DNA from: Candidatus Hydrogenedentota bacterium
GTDB lineage: Bacteria; Hydrogenedentota; Hydrogenedentia; Hydrogenedentales; JAEUWI01
DNA: 64,000 nucleotides
Reading direction: 5' to 3'
Assembly (NCBI GenBank): GCA_016791475.1
Contig: JAEUWI010000037.1
Span: forward strand, 1-64,000
The notes under the pieces were generated by a model, which was given only the letters and a program-made list of their open reading frames with translations, made no database searches and was not told the DNA's origin. Below, piece by piece: positions 1 to 7,111 of the stretch (position 1 is the first letter of the stretch; every line of letters starts with the position of its first letter). The translations under genes were made by a program, and so were the position numbers.

Positions 1-77
1 CAACTGTCAACTGTCAACTGTCAACTGTCAACTGTCAACTATCAACTATCAACTATCAACTATCAACTATCAACTAT
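1..77. repeat. 7-bp tandem repeat (CAACTGT/CAACTAT)
   Basis: Eleven head-to-tail 7-bp units run from the window edge: five CAACTGT followed by six CAACTAT. The array is cut by the left edge, so its full length is unknown. The same unit type returns at 51953-52070, so this is a dispersed family. It lies upstream of the first gene, and no reading frame is apparent. Confidence 0.95.
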
Positions 78-81
78 TTTA

Positions 82-111
82 TTGCATCGTGTGTGCGGGG
101 CCTGTTAGAAC
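82..111 (+). promoter_or_regulatory. Candidate sigma70 promoter
   Basis: TTGCAT (82-87) is followed after 18 bp by TAGAAC (106-111), with an extended -10 TG at 103-104. It begins directly after the heptamer array and could drive the TAXI-type gene at 174. Both hexamers deviate from consensus, so the call is tentative. Confidence 0.35.
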
Positions 112-173
112 AATGCCAGCGGGAAGCTTTGTGTGTGCCCGCGATTTACCTTGAGGTTTGAACTACGGTACGT

Positions 174-2120
174 ATGGCCTGGCTTCCTGATCGCAGAATT
201 CTATTGAATGTCTTTACCGCGGCGATGCTCTTGAGTGTGGCGTGCGGCGGGGTTTTCTTTATTTTTGCTCCCTATCAGGCGAGCCGTATCCGGGCGGAGA
301 TTGCGGATCGGTTTCACACGAGTGGCGAGGCGCCGCTGGTGCTGGCGACGGCGGAGGAGGGCGGGGCCTATCACAAGCTGGGCGGCGTGTTGCGGCAGCA
401 TCTGGATGCCTTCCACTCCTATGTGCTGGATGTGAAGGCGACCCACGGTTCGGTGGAGAATCTGGGGTTGTTGAAGGATGGCGGCGCACAGTTGGCCCTG
501 GTGCAGAGCGGTATTGCCTGGGATCGGGACAATCTGGTGGCGCTGGCGAACCTGGGCCGGCAATATCTGCACGTGGTGGTGCCGGCGGATTCCCCGGTGG
601 AGAGCTTTCGCGATCTTGCGGGCAAGCGCATCGGCGTCGGGCCCCAGGGCAGCGGCGCGGACGATCTGGCGGGGCGCATGCTGGGATTCTTCAGTTTTGG
701 CGAGGAGACCTCGCTGGTTTACGACCACAACCCGGATCTGAAGGAAGCCTTTCTCGACGGCGAGATCGACGCGGCTTTTACGGTTTACGGCCTCTTCGAT
801 CCCGCGATGGAGAGTCTGCTGGCGGCGGGCTGGTACCGGCTGGTGCCGGTGCGCGAGGCGGATTCCGTGGCGCGCTATCTACCCGGCGTTTTCGCCGAGA
901 CCCTCCCCCCCAGTCTTTATGGCCCGGATCGCAGCATTCCGGCGGCGTCCGACGCGCCTTTTCAGACGCTGGCCGTGAATACGCTGCTGGTGTGCCAGCG
1001 CTCCCTGCCGAACCGTCAGGTCCACACGGTGCTGGAGCTGATTTTCCGGGGCGATTTCCTGAAGGCGGCGCGCCTCACCGGGTTGACGGAGGCCGGCGCC
1101 CAGGCGGATCTCCATCTCCCACTCCATGCGGGCGCGGAAGAATTTTACAATCGCCGCAATCCGGTCTCCGCGGACCGCTTTGAAATGATGTCTTTTATCC
1201 TGGCGGGTGTTGTGTGTCTGGCGAGTGTGTATCACTTCCTGGCCAACCGTTACCGGTATAACGCCCAGATGGAGCGGCGCCGGGCGATCCGCCCTTATTT
1301 CGAGGCGATGATGGATTTCGGCGATGAGGTGGAGGCTTCCGGGAACCCCGCCAACCTGACGCGGCTGGTGCACAAGATGATGGCCACGCAGCGGGGTGCG
1401 GAGCGGGAGTGGCTGAATGGCGCTTTTGACACGGAAGATATGGAAAACCTCTATGCCGTGTATGGGCTCCGCTGCGACAACGCCTTCCACAAGATCTTTG
1501 ACCTCCACCTGCAGGCCCTGCGCGGGCTGAATACGGTCGAGCCCCCCCGCCCCGGCGCTTCCGACGCGCTGCCGGATTATGTAAAGCCGGTGCTCTCTGA
1601 ATCGCGCACGCGGAGCGAAGATCCCTTCCCCGAGGATTCCCACCCCTACAGCGAGTCGCGGCCCTACCTCTCTTCGCGCACCTATACCGAATCCCGGGTG
1701 AAATCGCGCTACGAGAGCGAAGACGACGGCTTTTTCAGCGGTTCCGCGCTGGCGGGTATCGACAAGACCAAGAGTGAGATCGCGGAGCGGTTGCCGAGCC
1801 GTTACGATCCCGGACTGTTGTACGACACCGAGGCGAGCGGCGCGGGGTCGGTCCGGGTACGGAAATCGAAGCCCCAGGCGGATCTTCAGGCGGTGGTGGA
1901 GAAGGCGGTGGTGGACAAGGATGTCGTGGAGAAGGTGAAGGCCAGGAAAGTGCCGGTTGAGAAGGCCACGGTTGAACGAGACGTGCCGGAACGCCCCATG
2001 ACCCCGGAAGCGGTGGTGGTGCCTGCTCCGCACTTTCTGAACGATGATCCCTTTGCGGACGTACCCGCCCAGGAAGAGCCCGAGGACGAGACCGGCCCGG
2101 ATCAGTTGATGTTGTTCTGA
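174..2120 (+). CDS. Membrane-anchored TAXI-family substrate-binding protein with long disordered tail
   Basis: The 648-residue product starts with a membrane segment at about residues 10-32. Residues 45-325 resemble the TAXI solute-receptor family of TRAP transporters: GGAYHKLGG, a serine/glycine-rich ligand region, and GKRIGVGPQGSGADDLA near the middle. A second membrane helix follows at about 335-358. The remaining ~290 residues are cytoplasmic-type sequence ending in a Ser/Arg/Glu-rich and then a Val/Lys/Glu-rich low-complexity tail. Ordinary TAXI receptors are about 320 residues and periplasmic, so the second helix and tail are unusual. No TRAP permease (DctM/DctQ fusion) is nearby. The ATG at 174 has only a weak, distant ribosome-binding site. 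A role as a ligand sensor or orphan receptor is inference. Confidence 0.75.
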   Translation: MAWLPDRRILLNVFTAAMLLSVACGGVFFIFAPYQASRIRAEIADRFHTSGEAPLVLATAEEGGAYHKLGGVLRQHLDAFHSYVLDVKATHGSVENLGLLKDGGAQLALVQSGIAWDRDNLVALANLGRQYLHVVVPADSPVESFRDLAGKRIGVGPQGSGADDLAGRMLGFFSFGEETSLVYDHNPDLKEAFLDGEIDAAFTVYGLFDPAMESLLAAGWYRLVPVREADSVARYLPGVFAETLPPSLYGPDRSIPAASDAPFQTLAVNTLLVCQRSLPNRQVHTVLELIFRGDFLKAARLTGLTEAGAQADLHLPLHAGAEEFYNRRNPVSADRFEMMSFILAGVVCLASVYHFLANRYRYNAQMERRRAIRPYFEAMMDFGDEVEASGNPANLTRLVHKMMATQRGAEREWLNGAFDTEDMENLYAVYGLRCDNAFHKIFDLHLQALRGLNTVEPPRPGASDALPDYVKPVLSESRTRSEDPFPEDSHPYSESRPYLSSRTYTESRVKSRYESEDDGFFSGSALAGIDKTKSEIAERLPSRYDPGLLYDTEASGAGSVRVRKSKPQADLQAVVEKAVVDKDVVEKVKARKVPVEKATVERDVPERPMTPEAVVVPAPHFLNDDPFADVPAQEEPEDETGPDQLMLF

Positions 2121-2178
2121 TGAAACCCGGCGGAGGCTGTCCCGCCTGGATGAGTTGTTTCCGGTCAAGCAATCAAAA

Positions 2179-2330
2179 AAAATGCGGGACGGTCCCGAAC
2201 GCGCAGCGGGCTTTGATTCGTGAAGTTGAAGCGCTCATGAATCGGCTTGCGGTGTTTCATCGGCGAGATCCTGCGTTCAGGACGGTCCCGTCGTTGTCCT
2301 CTTGTTTTAGAAGCGCGGGACAGCCCCGCT
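2179..2330. repeat. Short palindromic GGGACGGTCCC-type repeats in intergenic DNA
   Basis: Between the TAXI gene and the porin promoter, variants of the palindrome GGGACGGTCCC occur near 2184-2195 (followed by GAACGCGCAG) and near 2281-2291, plus a GCGGGACAGCCCCGC variant near 2316. Related copies lie at 12205-12230 and about 12310. I see no convincing gene in 2121-2418. Confidence 0.6.
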
Positions 2331-2418
2331 CGGCGGTCTCTACCGCCTGTGGTGGAGGGTAAAAAAGTGGCCTCTACAGGGTGGGGAATAAATTATTTAC
2401 AAAAGGGGAAGAAATTAC

Positions 2419-2447
2419 TTGACGGGGGGTGTCCGGATTGTTATACT
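2419..2447 (+). promoter_or_regulatory. Strong sigma70 promoter of the porin gene
   Basis: TTGACG (2419-2424) and TATACT (2442-2447) are separated by exactly 17 bp. This is the best-matching promoter in the window. Transcription would start near 2454, leaving a leader of about 300 nt before the porin ATG at 2756. Confidence 0.8.
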
Positions 2448-2454
2448 ATGCCGA

Positions 2455-2755
2455 GTCATGAGCAGTGAAAGCTGTCATTAGACTTCACCGGACTTGGAGG
2501 TCCGGTGGGAGAAATGGGATGTTGACTACACCATCGGGATCGATCTCGAGAACGAAGCCGGAAGGAGGGATGGTAGCGCGCTAGAGATAGCCACGCTTCA
2601 GGGATCGAAAAAACGCCGATTTATTCAAACGTGCATAAAGAGCAGCGTGTCTCCCCTGGAAGGCCGGGGTTGAGATGCCACGCACGGGACCCAACGGTGT
2701 CGTGTGAAAAAGAAGCGCCGGTGAGACGCCGGTGAAACTATGGAGATAACGCATC
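2455..2755 (+). promoter_or_regulatory. Long 5' leader of porin mRNA with hairpins
   Basis: This ~300-nt untranslated leader carries a stable hairpin at about 2486-2507 (CACCGGAC/GTCCGGTG type arms around a short loop) and a GCGCCGGTGAGACGCCGGTG direct repeat near 2715-2735. The ribosome-binding site GGAG is at 2742-2745, ten bases before the ATG. I do not recognise a known riboswitch class. RNA-stability or small-RNA control of an abundant porin is a guess. Confidence 0.5.
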
Positions 2756-4150
2756 ATGCGTTCATTTAAGATCCTTATGGTTGCAGTTCTTGCGCTGGGT
2801 ACGGTCGCGGCCGCCCAGGCTGAACTTCAGAATGTTGAGGTTGGCGGTTCGGTTCGTATCCGCGGCAACTGGTTCGATTTCGACGACAACGCGTTCATCA
2901 ACGCCGGCGAAGAGTTCGCCAACGTCGAACAGCGCACCCGTCTGAATGTGAAGGCGGACTTCACCGACGAAGTGTCCGTGTTCATCGAATTCGACTCCTA
3001 TGAAAACTGGGGCGACAACTTCCGCTCCAACTATGTAACCGGTGTTGACGGCTTCGGTGGTGACGATGTGGAACTGTACCAGTCCTACATCGAAATCAAC
3101 AACGCCTGGGGTCTTCCGATCCGCACCCGCATCGGTCGCCAGGAGCTTGAGTTCGGCAGCGAGTGGCTCCTCGGTAACCAGGACACGGCCTCCGTGTTCA
3201 CCGGCCTGTCCTTCGACGGTATCCGCACCAGCTACACGGCCGACAGCTTCACCGTTGACGTGCTGTCCATGAAGCTCAGCGAAACCTTCAACAACTTCGC
3301 TGACGGCGACACCAACCTGTACGCCATCTATGGTAGCTACATTGGTCTGGAAGACTGGCAGTTCGACGCGTACTGGATGTACGTGATGGAAGACGAAGGC
3401 GACAACGGCGCTGCCACCGTCGCTGAAGGCGTTCTCGGCGCAGCCGCCGGTGACGTAGACCTGCACACCATCGGCCTCCGCGGAGCTGGCACTTATGGTG
3501 CATTTGACCTTGAATCTGAAATCGCCTACCAGTTCGGCGAAATCGACGTGGACAACGGCGGTTTCTTCGGTGACGACGACCTCGAATACGACGCGCTGGC
3601 CTTCAACCTTGAAGCCGGTTACACCTTCGACATCACCTGGACGCCCCGCGTGTACTTGGGCGCTGCTTTCTTCGAAGGCGGCGATCAGGACAACGGCGGC
3701 TTCTTCTTCGGCGACGACGACAACGACCTGTCCTTCAACCGTCTGTTCAGCAACTGGGAATACAGCGAGTTCCTTGAGAACACCGACCTGTCCAACAGCC
3801 TGATCTACCGCGCCGGTATCAGCGCCATGCCCACGGAGAAGATCTCCCTGCTGCTGGCTCTGGCCTACTTCCAGGCGGATGAAGAAGTCGACCTCGGCTT
3901 CGACGGCTTCGGTATCTTCGACCTGTTCGACAACGATGCCGACGACAACGAAGGCCTTGAAGTTGGTCTGTATGGTGACTACCAGTACAGCGAAGACCTG
4001 GTCTTCCGCGCTGGCTTCGCCCACTTCTTCGGCGACGACGGCCTTGAAGACGGCAACTTCGTCATCCTCAACGGTCTTGGCGCTTTCGCTGACACCGAAG
4101 ACGACGGCGACTACAACTACCTGTTCTGGGAAGCTGAGATCAGCTTCTAA
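2756..4150 (+). CDS. Outer-membrane beta-barrel porin (alginate-export-like)
   Basis: The 464-residue product has a clear signal peptide (cleavage after AAAQA, about residue 22) and alternating amphipathic strands typical of a 16-18-strand porin. It ends in Phe (EAEISF), as outer-membrane proteins recognised by BamA do. Early segments such as SVRIRGNWFDF and RTRIGRQELEFGSEWLLG match the alginate-export/porin type. External loops are rich in Asp, Gly and Phe (NGGFFGDDD is repeated), giving a very acidic protein. Strong promoter, long leader, own terminator and a marked bias towards C-ending codons (GAC, TTC, AAC) suggest high expression. Its presence implies a diderm envelope. The substrate is unknown. 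Confidence 0.85.
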   Translation: MRSFKILMVAVLALGTVAAAQAELQNVEVGGSVRIRGNWFDFDDNAFINAGEEFANVEQRTRLNVKADFTDEVSVFIEFDSYENWGDNFRSNYVTGVDGFGGDDVELYQSYIEINNAWGLPIRTRIGRQELEFGSEWLLGNQDTASVFTGLSFDGIRTSYTADSFTVDVLSMKLSETFNNFADGDTNLYAIYGSYIGLEDWQFDAYWMYVMEDEGDNGAATVAEGVLGAAAGDVDLHTIGLRGAGTYGAFDLESEIAYQFGEIDVDNGGFFGDDDLEYDALAFNLEAGYTFDITWTPRVYLGAAFFEGGDQDNGGFFFGDDDNDLSFNRLFSNWEYSEFLENTDLSNSLIYRAGISAMPTEKISLLLALAYFQADEEVDLGFDGFGIFDLFDNDADDNEGLEVGLYGDYQYSEDLVFRAGFAHFFGDDGLEDGNFVILNGLGAFADTEDDGDYNYLFWEAEISF

Positions 4151-4177
4151 TTTACAGGCTAAGTTAGTCTGACTGAA

Positions 4178-4212
4178 GCCCTTGCAGGCGAACCTGCAAG
4201 GGCTTTTTTTTT
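4178..4212 (+). terminator. Intrinsic terminator after porin gene
   Basis: A perfect 11-bp inverted repeat (GCCCTTGCAGG / CCTGCAAGGGC, loop CGAA) is followed directly by nine T residues. It ends the monocistronic porin transcript. Confidence 0.95.
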
Positions 4213-4315
4213 CCTCGGGTCCGCCGGGGGTTCAAAGGTGGGCAAGAGGGCCACAACTGTTCTATACTATAGGCATCATCCTCACCCTCAACCGCCCTCC
4301 GACCGAGAGACCGCC

Positions 4316-5059
4316 TTGGAACGCGCATACGCCAGAATCGAGAAAGGGACCATCCAGCTCGCCAACCCGTGGCTGGAACGGCGCTGGAATGCCTTCATGG
4401 GCACCACGACGGAACTCCTTCGGCTGCCTGGCGGACAAGACTGCCTGGCCCGGAAATCCCCGGAGTTTCACCTGGACTATGATGGACGCCCCCTGGCGGC
4501 GCAGGATCTGGGCGACATCGGGTGGAGCGACACAAGCGACTCCCATGGGGCCTCCGTGGTCCTGTCGCTATCCGGGCCGGGTATTGCACTCCAAATGGAG
4601 ACCGTCCTGCTGCACCGATACCCCGGCATGATCCGGACCATGTCCATCGCGAATACGAGTGGAACCGCGGTCACGGTGACCCGCGCCGCCGTGGATGTGC
4701 TGCCGCTGAGCCACGGGGAGTACGGCGGGCGGGCGGCCGACGCGCCGCGATTCACCGCCCAGAGTCTGGGGGAGAGCATTCACTACGCCGCACTGCGGGG
4801 AGACGCACACCAGCTCCTGCTGGGAGCCTATCGCAAGGCGCGCTTCGTGCTCTTCGATCCGAATCCGGCGTACTGCGCGCCCGTTTGGGAGGGATCGGCC
4901 CTGGTCCCCCCCGGAAAGACCTGGCGCGCCCCGGCGACGCTGCTGTACCTTCCCCGGTCCACCAGCGAAACCAGTATTCAAACCGAACTCGCGTCGTTCC
5001 ATCAGGCCTGGGAAGCCCGGAAGGCCGCCGAGGGTGGACTCCACCCTTCGCGCAACTAG
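4316..5059 (+). CDS. Glycosidase N-terminal-domain-like protein
   Basis: I do not recognise a full family. The 247-residue soluble product resembles the beta-sandwich N-terminal domain seen in melibiase-type alpha-galactosidases: NPWLERRW near the start, then strands alternating with short loops (ALQMETVLLHRYPG, MSIANTSGTAVTVTR). No TIM-barrel catalytic domain follows. An in-frame ATG exists at 4238, but a TATACT -10 box sits at 4263-4268. A TTG start at 4316 therefore seems better than a start upstream of the likely transcription start. No signal peptide is visible with that start. It could be a stand-alone carbohydrate-binding module or a remnant of a larger enzyme; compare the exported glycosidase-like protein at 19672. 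Confidence 0.55.
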   Translation: MERAYARIEKGTIQLANPWLERRWNAFMGTTTELLRLPGGQDCLARKSPEFHLDYDGRPLAAQDLGDIGWSDTSDSHGASVVLSLSGPGIALQMETVLLHRYPGMIRTMSIANTSGTAVTVTRAAVDVLPLSHGEYGGRAADAPRFTAQSLGESIHYAALRGDAHQLLLGAYRKARFVLFDPNPAYCAPVWEGSALVPPGKTWRAPATLLYLPRSTSETSIQTELASFHQAWEARKAAEGGLHPSRN

Positions 5060-5133
5060 ACGTCACTTCTTCGTAGCCCATGCGCTTCCGCCGCCACCCG
5101 GCGCGGTCCGGAGCAACCAGGAAAGCACCCCAC

Positions 5134-6288
5134 GTGATCAAGAACATCGAAATTACCTCCGTAGGCCACGGCGGCGCGGGCATTGGCCGGCTGGATGGCC
5201 AGGTTTGCTTCGTCCCCTATGGGCTGCCCGGCGACCATCTGGAAATCAAAATAACGCGCGCAACGAAAAAGATGCTCTGGGGCGAACTTATCAAGGTCGT
5301 CCAGCCTTCACCCGATCGGGTGGAGCCGGACTTTCCCGACTGGCGCCGAAGCGGCGTGAGCACCTGGCTTCACTTTGCCTATCCCGCCCAGGCGGAGTGG
5401 AAGCAGCGCATCGTGAATGACTGCCTCCAGCGCATCGCCGGGCTGGCGATTCCCGCCCTTGAATGGCTGGAAGACGAGAAACTCCGCACGGGCTACCGCA
5501 CGCGGGCGGAGTTTCACGGGGACGGCAAAGTCTTCGGCTTCTACGCCCTGGGCAGCCACGATATCGTGGATACGCCCCAGTGCCCCTTGTGCCACCCGGC
5601 GATGAACCGCGCGCTGACGCGCCTGCGCGAACTGGAGCTGAAGGGATCGGTCACGGTAACCATCAATCCCGAGGGCGACGATGTGCTGGTGTGGACCAAT
5701 TTCAACAACCGAAAACTGCGGGACCGCTTTCCCCAATCGGGCACGCCGGACGACGAACGGCCCCTGGCGGTTTTCGAGTTTGACGGTGTACCGATTATTA
5801 ACGGCGGATTTTCCCAGTCCAGTCTGCTGTTGAATCGTCTGCTCGTGGCCACGGTGAAGGAGTTCGTGGGCGCGCCGAGCACGTTGCTCGATCTGTACTG
5901 CGGTAACGGCAACCTGAGTCTAAGCCTGCCGGACCGCACCGAGGTGACCGGGCTGGATCACAACAAGATCGCGGTGAAAGCGGCAAGTCGCATGGGCCGC
6001 GGCACCTATCAGCCGGGCCAGGAAAACAAAATGATCAGGAAGATCGAAGAGAACGCCTGGGAATGCATCGTGCTCGATCCGCCCCGTGCGGGCGCGAAGC
6101 CCCTGGTGCCGGCGTTGGCAAAGTCGAAAGCGGAGACGATTGTGTATGTGTCCTGTGACCCGGCGACCCTCGCGCGGGATCTCAAGGGCCTGAGCGATGG
6201 CGGCTGGAAGCTGGAGCGGGTTCGGGTGCTGGATCTGTTTCCGAATACGCCCCACGTGGAGACGGTCTGCCGGTTGACGCGGGGGTAA
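5134..6288 (+). CDS. TrmA/RlmD-type RNA (uracil-5-)-methyltransferase without Fe-S ligands
   Basis: This SAM-dependent enzyme should make 5-methyluridine in rRNA or tRNA. The GTG at 5134 is chosen because AGGAAAG lies eight bases upstream, giving 384 residues. A TRAM-like RNA-binding region (about 1-58) is followed by the central domain. The SAM loop LDLYCGNGN is near residue 252, DPPRAG near 315, and the catalytic cysteine is in VSCDPATLARDL near 340. In RlmD (RumA) proteins a CxxCGGC cluster binds 4Fe-4S; here the aligned segment reads RRSGVSTWLHF (about 71-81), so those cysteines are missing. The fold and catalytic residues are intact. The exact target base cannot be told from sequence. 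Confidence 0.85.
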   Translation: MIKNIEITSVGHGGAGIGRLDGQVCFVPYGLPGDHLEIKITRATKKMLWGELIKVVQPSPDRVEPDFPDWRRSGVSTWLHFAYPAQAEWKQRIVNDCLQRIAGLAIPALEWLEDEKLRTGYRTRAEFHGDGKVFGFYALGSHDIVDTPQCPLCHPAMNRALTRLRELELKGSVTVTINPEGDDVLVWTNFNNRKLRDRFPQSGTPDDERPLAVFEFDGVPIINGGFSQSSLLLNRLLVATVKEFVGAPSTLLDLYCGNGNLSLSLPDRTEVTGLDHNKIAVKAASRMGRGTYQPGQENKMIRKIEENAWECIVLDPPRAGAKPLVPALAKSKAETIVYVSCDPATLARDLKGLSDGGWKLERVRVLDLFPNTPHVETVCRLTRG

Positions 6289-6305
6289 GGGTAAACGACC
6301 GATAG

Positions 6306-6361
6306 GACGGATAGGACCGATTTGAACTCTCCGATTCGATTGCTCATCGGTCCTGTCCGTC
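6306..6361. repeat. Inverted repeat of the GGATAGGAC family
   Basis: GACGGATAGGACCGAT (6306-6321) is mirrored by ATCGGTCCTGTCCGTC (6346-6361) with one mismatch. Related inverted repeats follow other genes at 35452-35490 and 63850-63914. It lies just after the methyltransferase stop codon and could form a hairpin, but no T-run follows. Confidence 0.8.
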
Positions 6362-6401
6362 TTAACCGTCAAATCTGGAATCGCGGTCAGACCGCGCGCC
6401 T

Positions 6402-6433
6402 TTGCATTTTCCCGGCCCGGCCATTACTATAAT
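6402..6433 (+). promoter_or_regulatory. Candidate promoter of LOG gene
   Basis: A perfect TATAAT is at 6428-6433. The best -35 match, TTGCAT (6402-6407), gives a 20-bp spacer, which is longer than usual. The -10 box carries most of the support. Confidence 0.4.
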
Positions 6434-6502
6434 TTTTCCCGGCAAGGCAGCCGTGAACATGTCGCGTGCGCCTTGATAGTAAAACCAGAGGAGCCCCCAA
6501 CC

Positions 6503-7099
6503 TTGCTGAAATGCGTTTGTGTCTTTGCGGCCTCGAGCGACGCGGCCGTGCCCGTCTTTGGCGAGGTGGCGGGCGAGCTCGGGCGCTTCATGGGCCGTGC
6601 CGGCATGACCCTGATCTACGGCGCGGGCAAGGTGGGGCTGATGGGCTCGGTCGCGCGGGGCGTACACGAAGCCGGTGGCCGAGTGGTGGGGGTGATCCCG
6701 GTCAAGCTCAATGTGGACGCGCTCACCTATCGCGCATGCGATGAACTGATTGTCACGAAGACCATGTCGGAACGGAAGGCGATCATGACCGAACGCGCCG
6801 AGGGCTTCGTGGTGCTGCCGGGGGGCTTCGGCACGCTGGAAGAACTCTTTGAGGTCCTCGTGGGCAAGCAACTCGGCTATCACAACAAGCCCATCGTCTT
6901 TTTGAACACCGGCGGAGCTTTCGACGGACTTATGGGCTATTTTGCTGAAATGGTCGACCTCGATCTGGTCAAAGAGGACCAGTGCGATCTGTTCATGGTG
7001 GCGGAGACCCCGGAAGCGGTCATGGAAGCACTTCAAAACTACAAGGCATCGGCAGTGTCGGGGAAATGGACGGAGCCGGCCCCGGCCGGACAAGCATAG
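6503..7099 (+). CDS. LOG-family protein (nucleoside 5'-monophosphate phosphoribohydrolase)
   Basis: LOG enzymes release the base from cytokinin-riboside or other nucleoside monophosphates. The diagnostic PGGFGTLEE motif is at residues 106-114, preceded by SERKAIMTERAEGFVVL, and a Rossmann-type nucleotide site begins with CVFAASS. A TTG start at 6503 is preferred because AGAGGAG lies about nine bases upstream and the product then begins MLKCVCVFAASS, the normal family start (198 residues). An alternative TTG at 6473 would add ten residues. The next gene starts 12 bp downstream, so the two are probably co-transcribed. Substrate is unproven in most bacterial members. Confidence 0.9.
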   Translation: MLKCVCVFAASSDAAVPVFGEVAGELGRFMGRAGMTLIYGAGKVGLMGSVARGVHEAGGRVVGVIPVKLNVDALTYRACDELIVTKTMSERKAIMTERAEGFVVLPGGFGTLEELFEVLVGKQLGYHNKPIVFLNTGGAFDGLMGYFAEMVDLDLVKEDQCDLFMVAETPEAVMEALQNYKASAVSGKWTEPAPAGQA

Positions 7100-7111
7100 A
7101 AAGCGTATGCC

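Noticed and set aside
2120-2468. Short open frames after the TAXI-type gene
   Set aside because: No ribosome-binding site, overlap with palindromic repeats and with the porin promoter.
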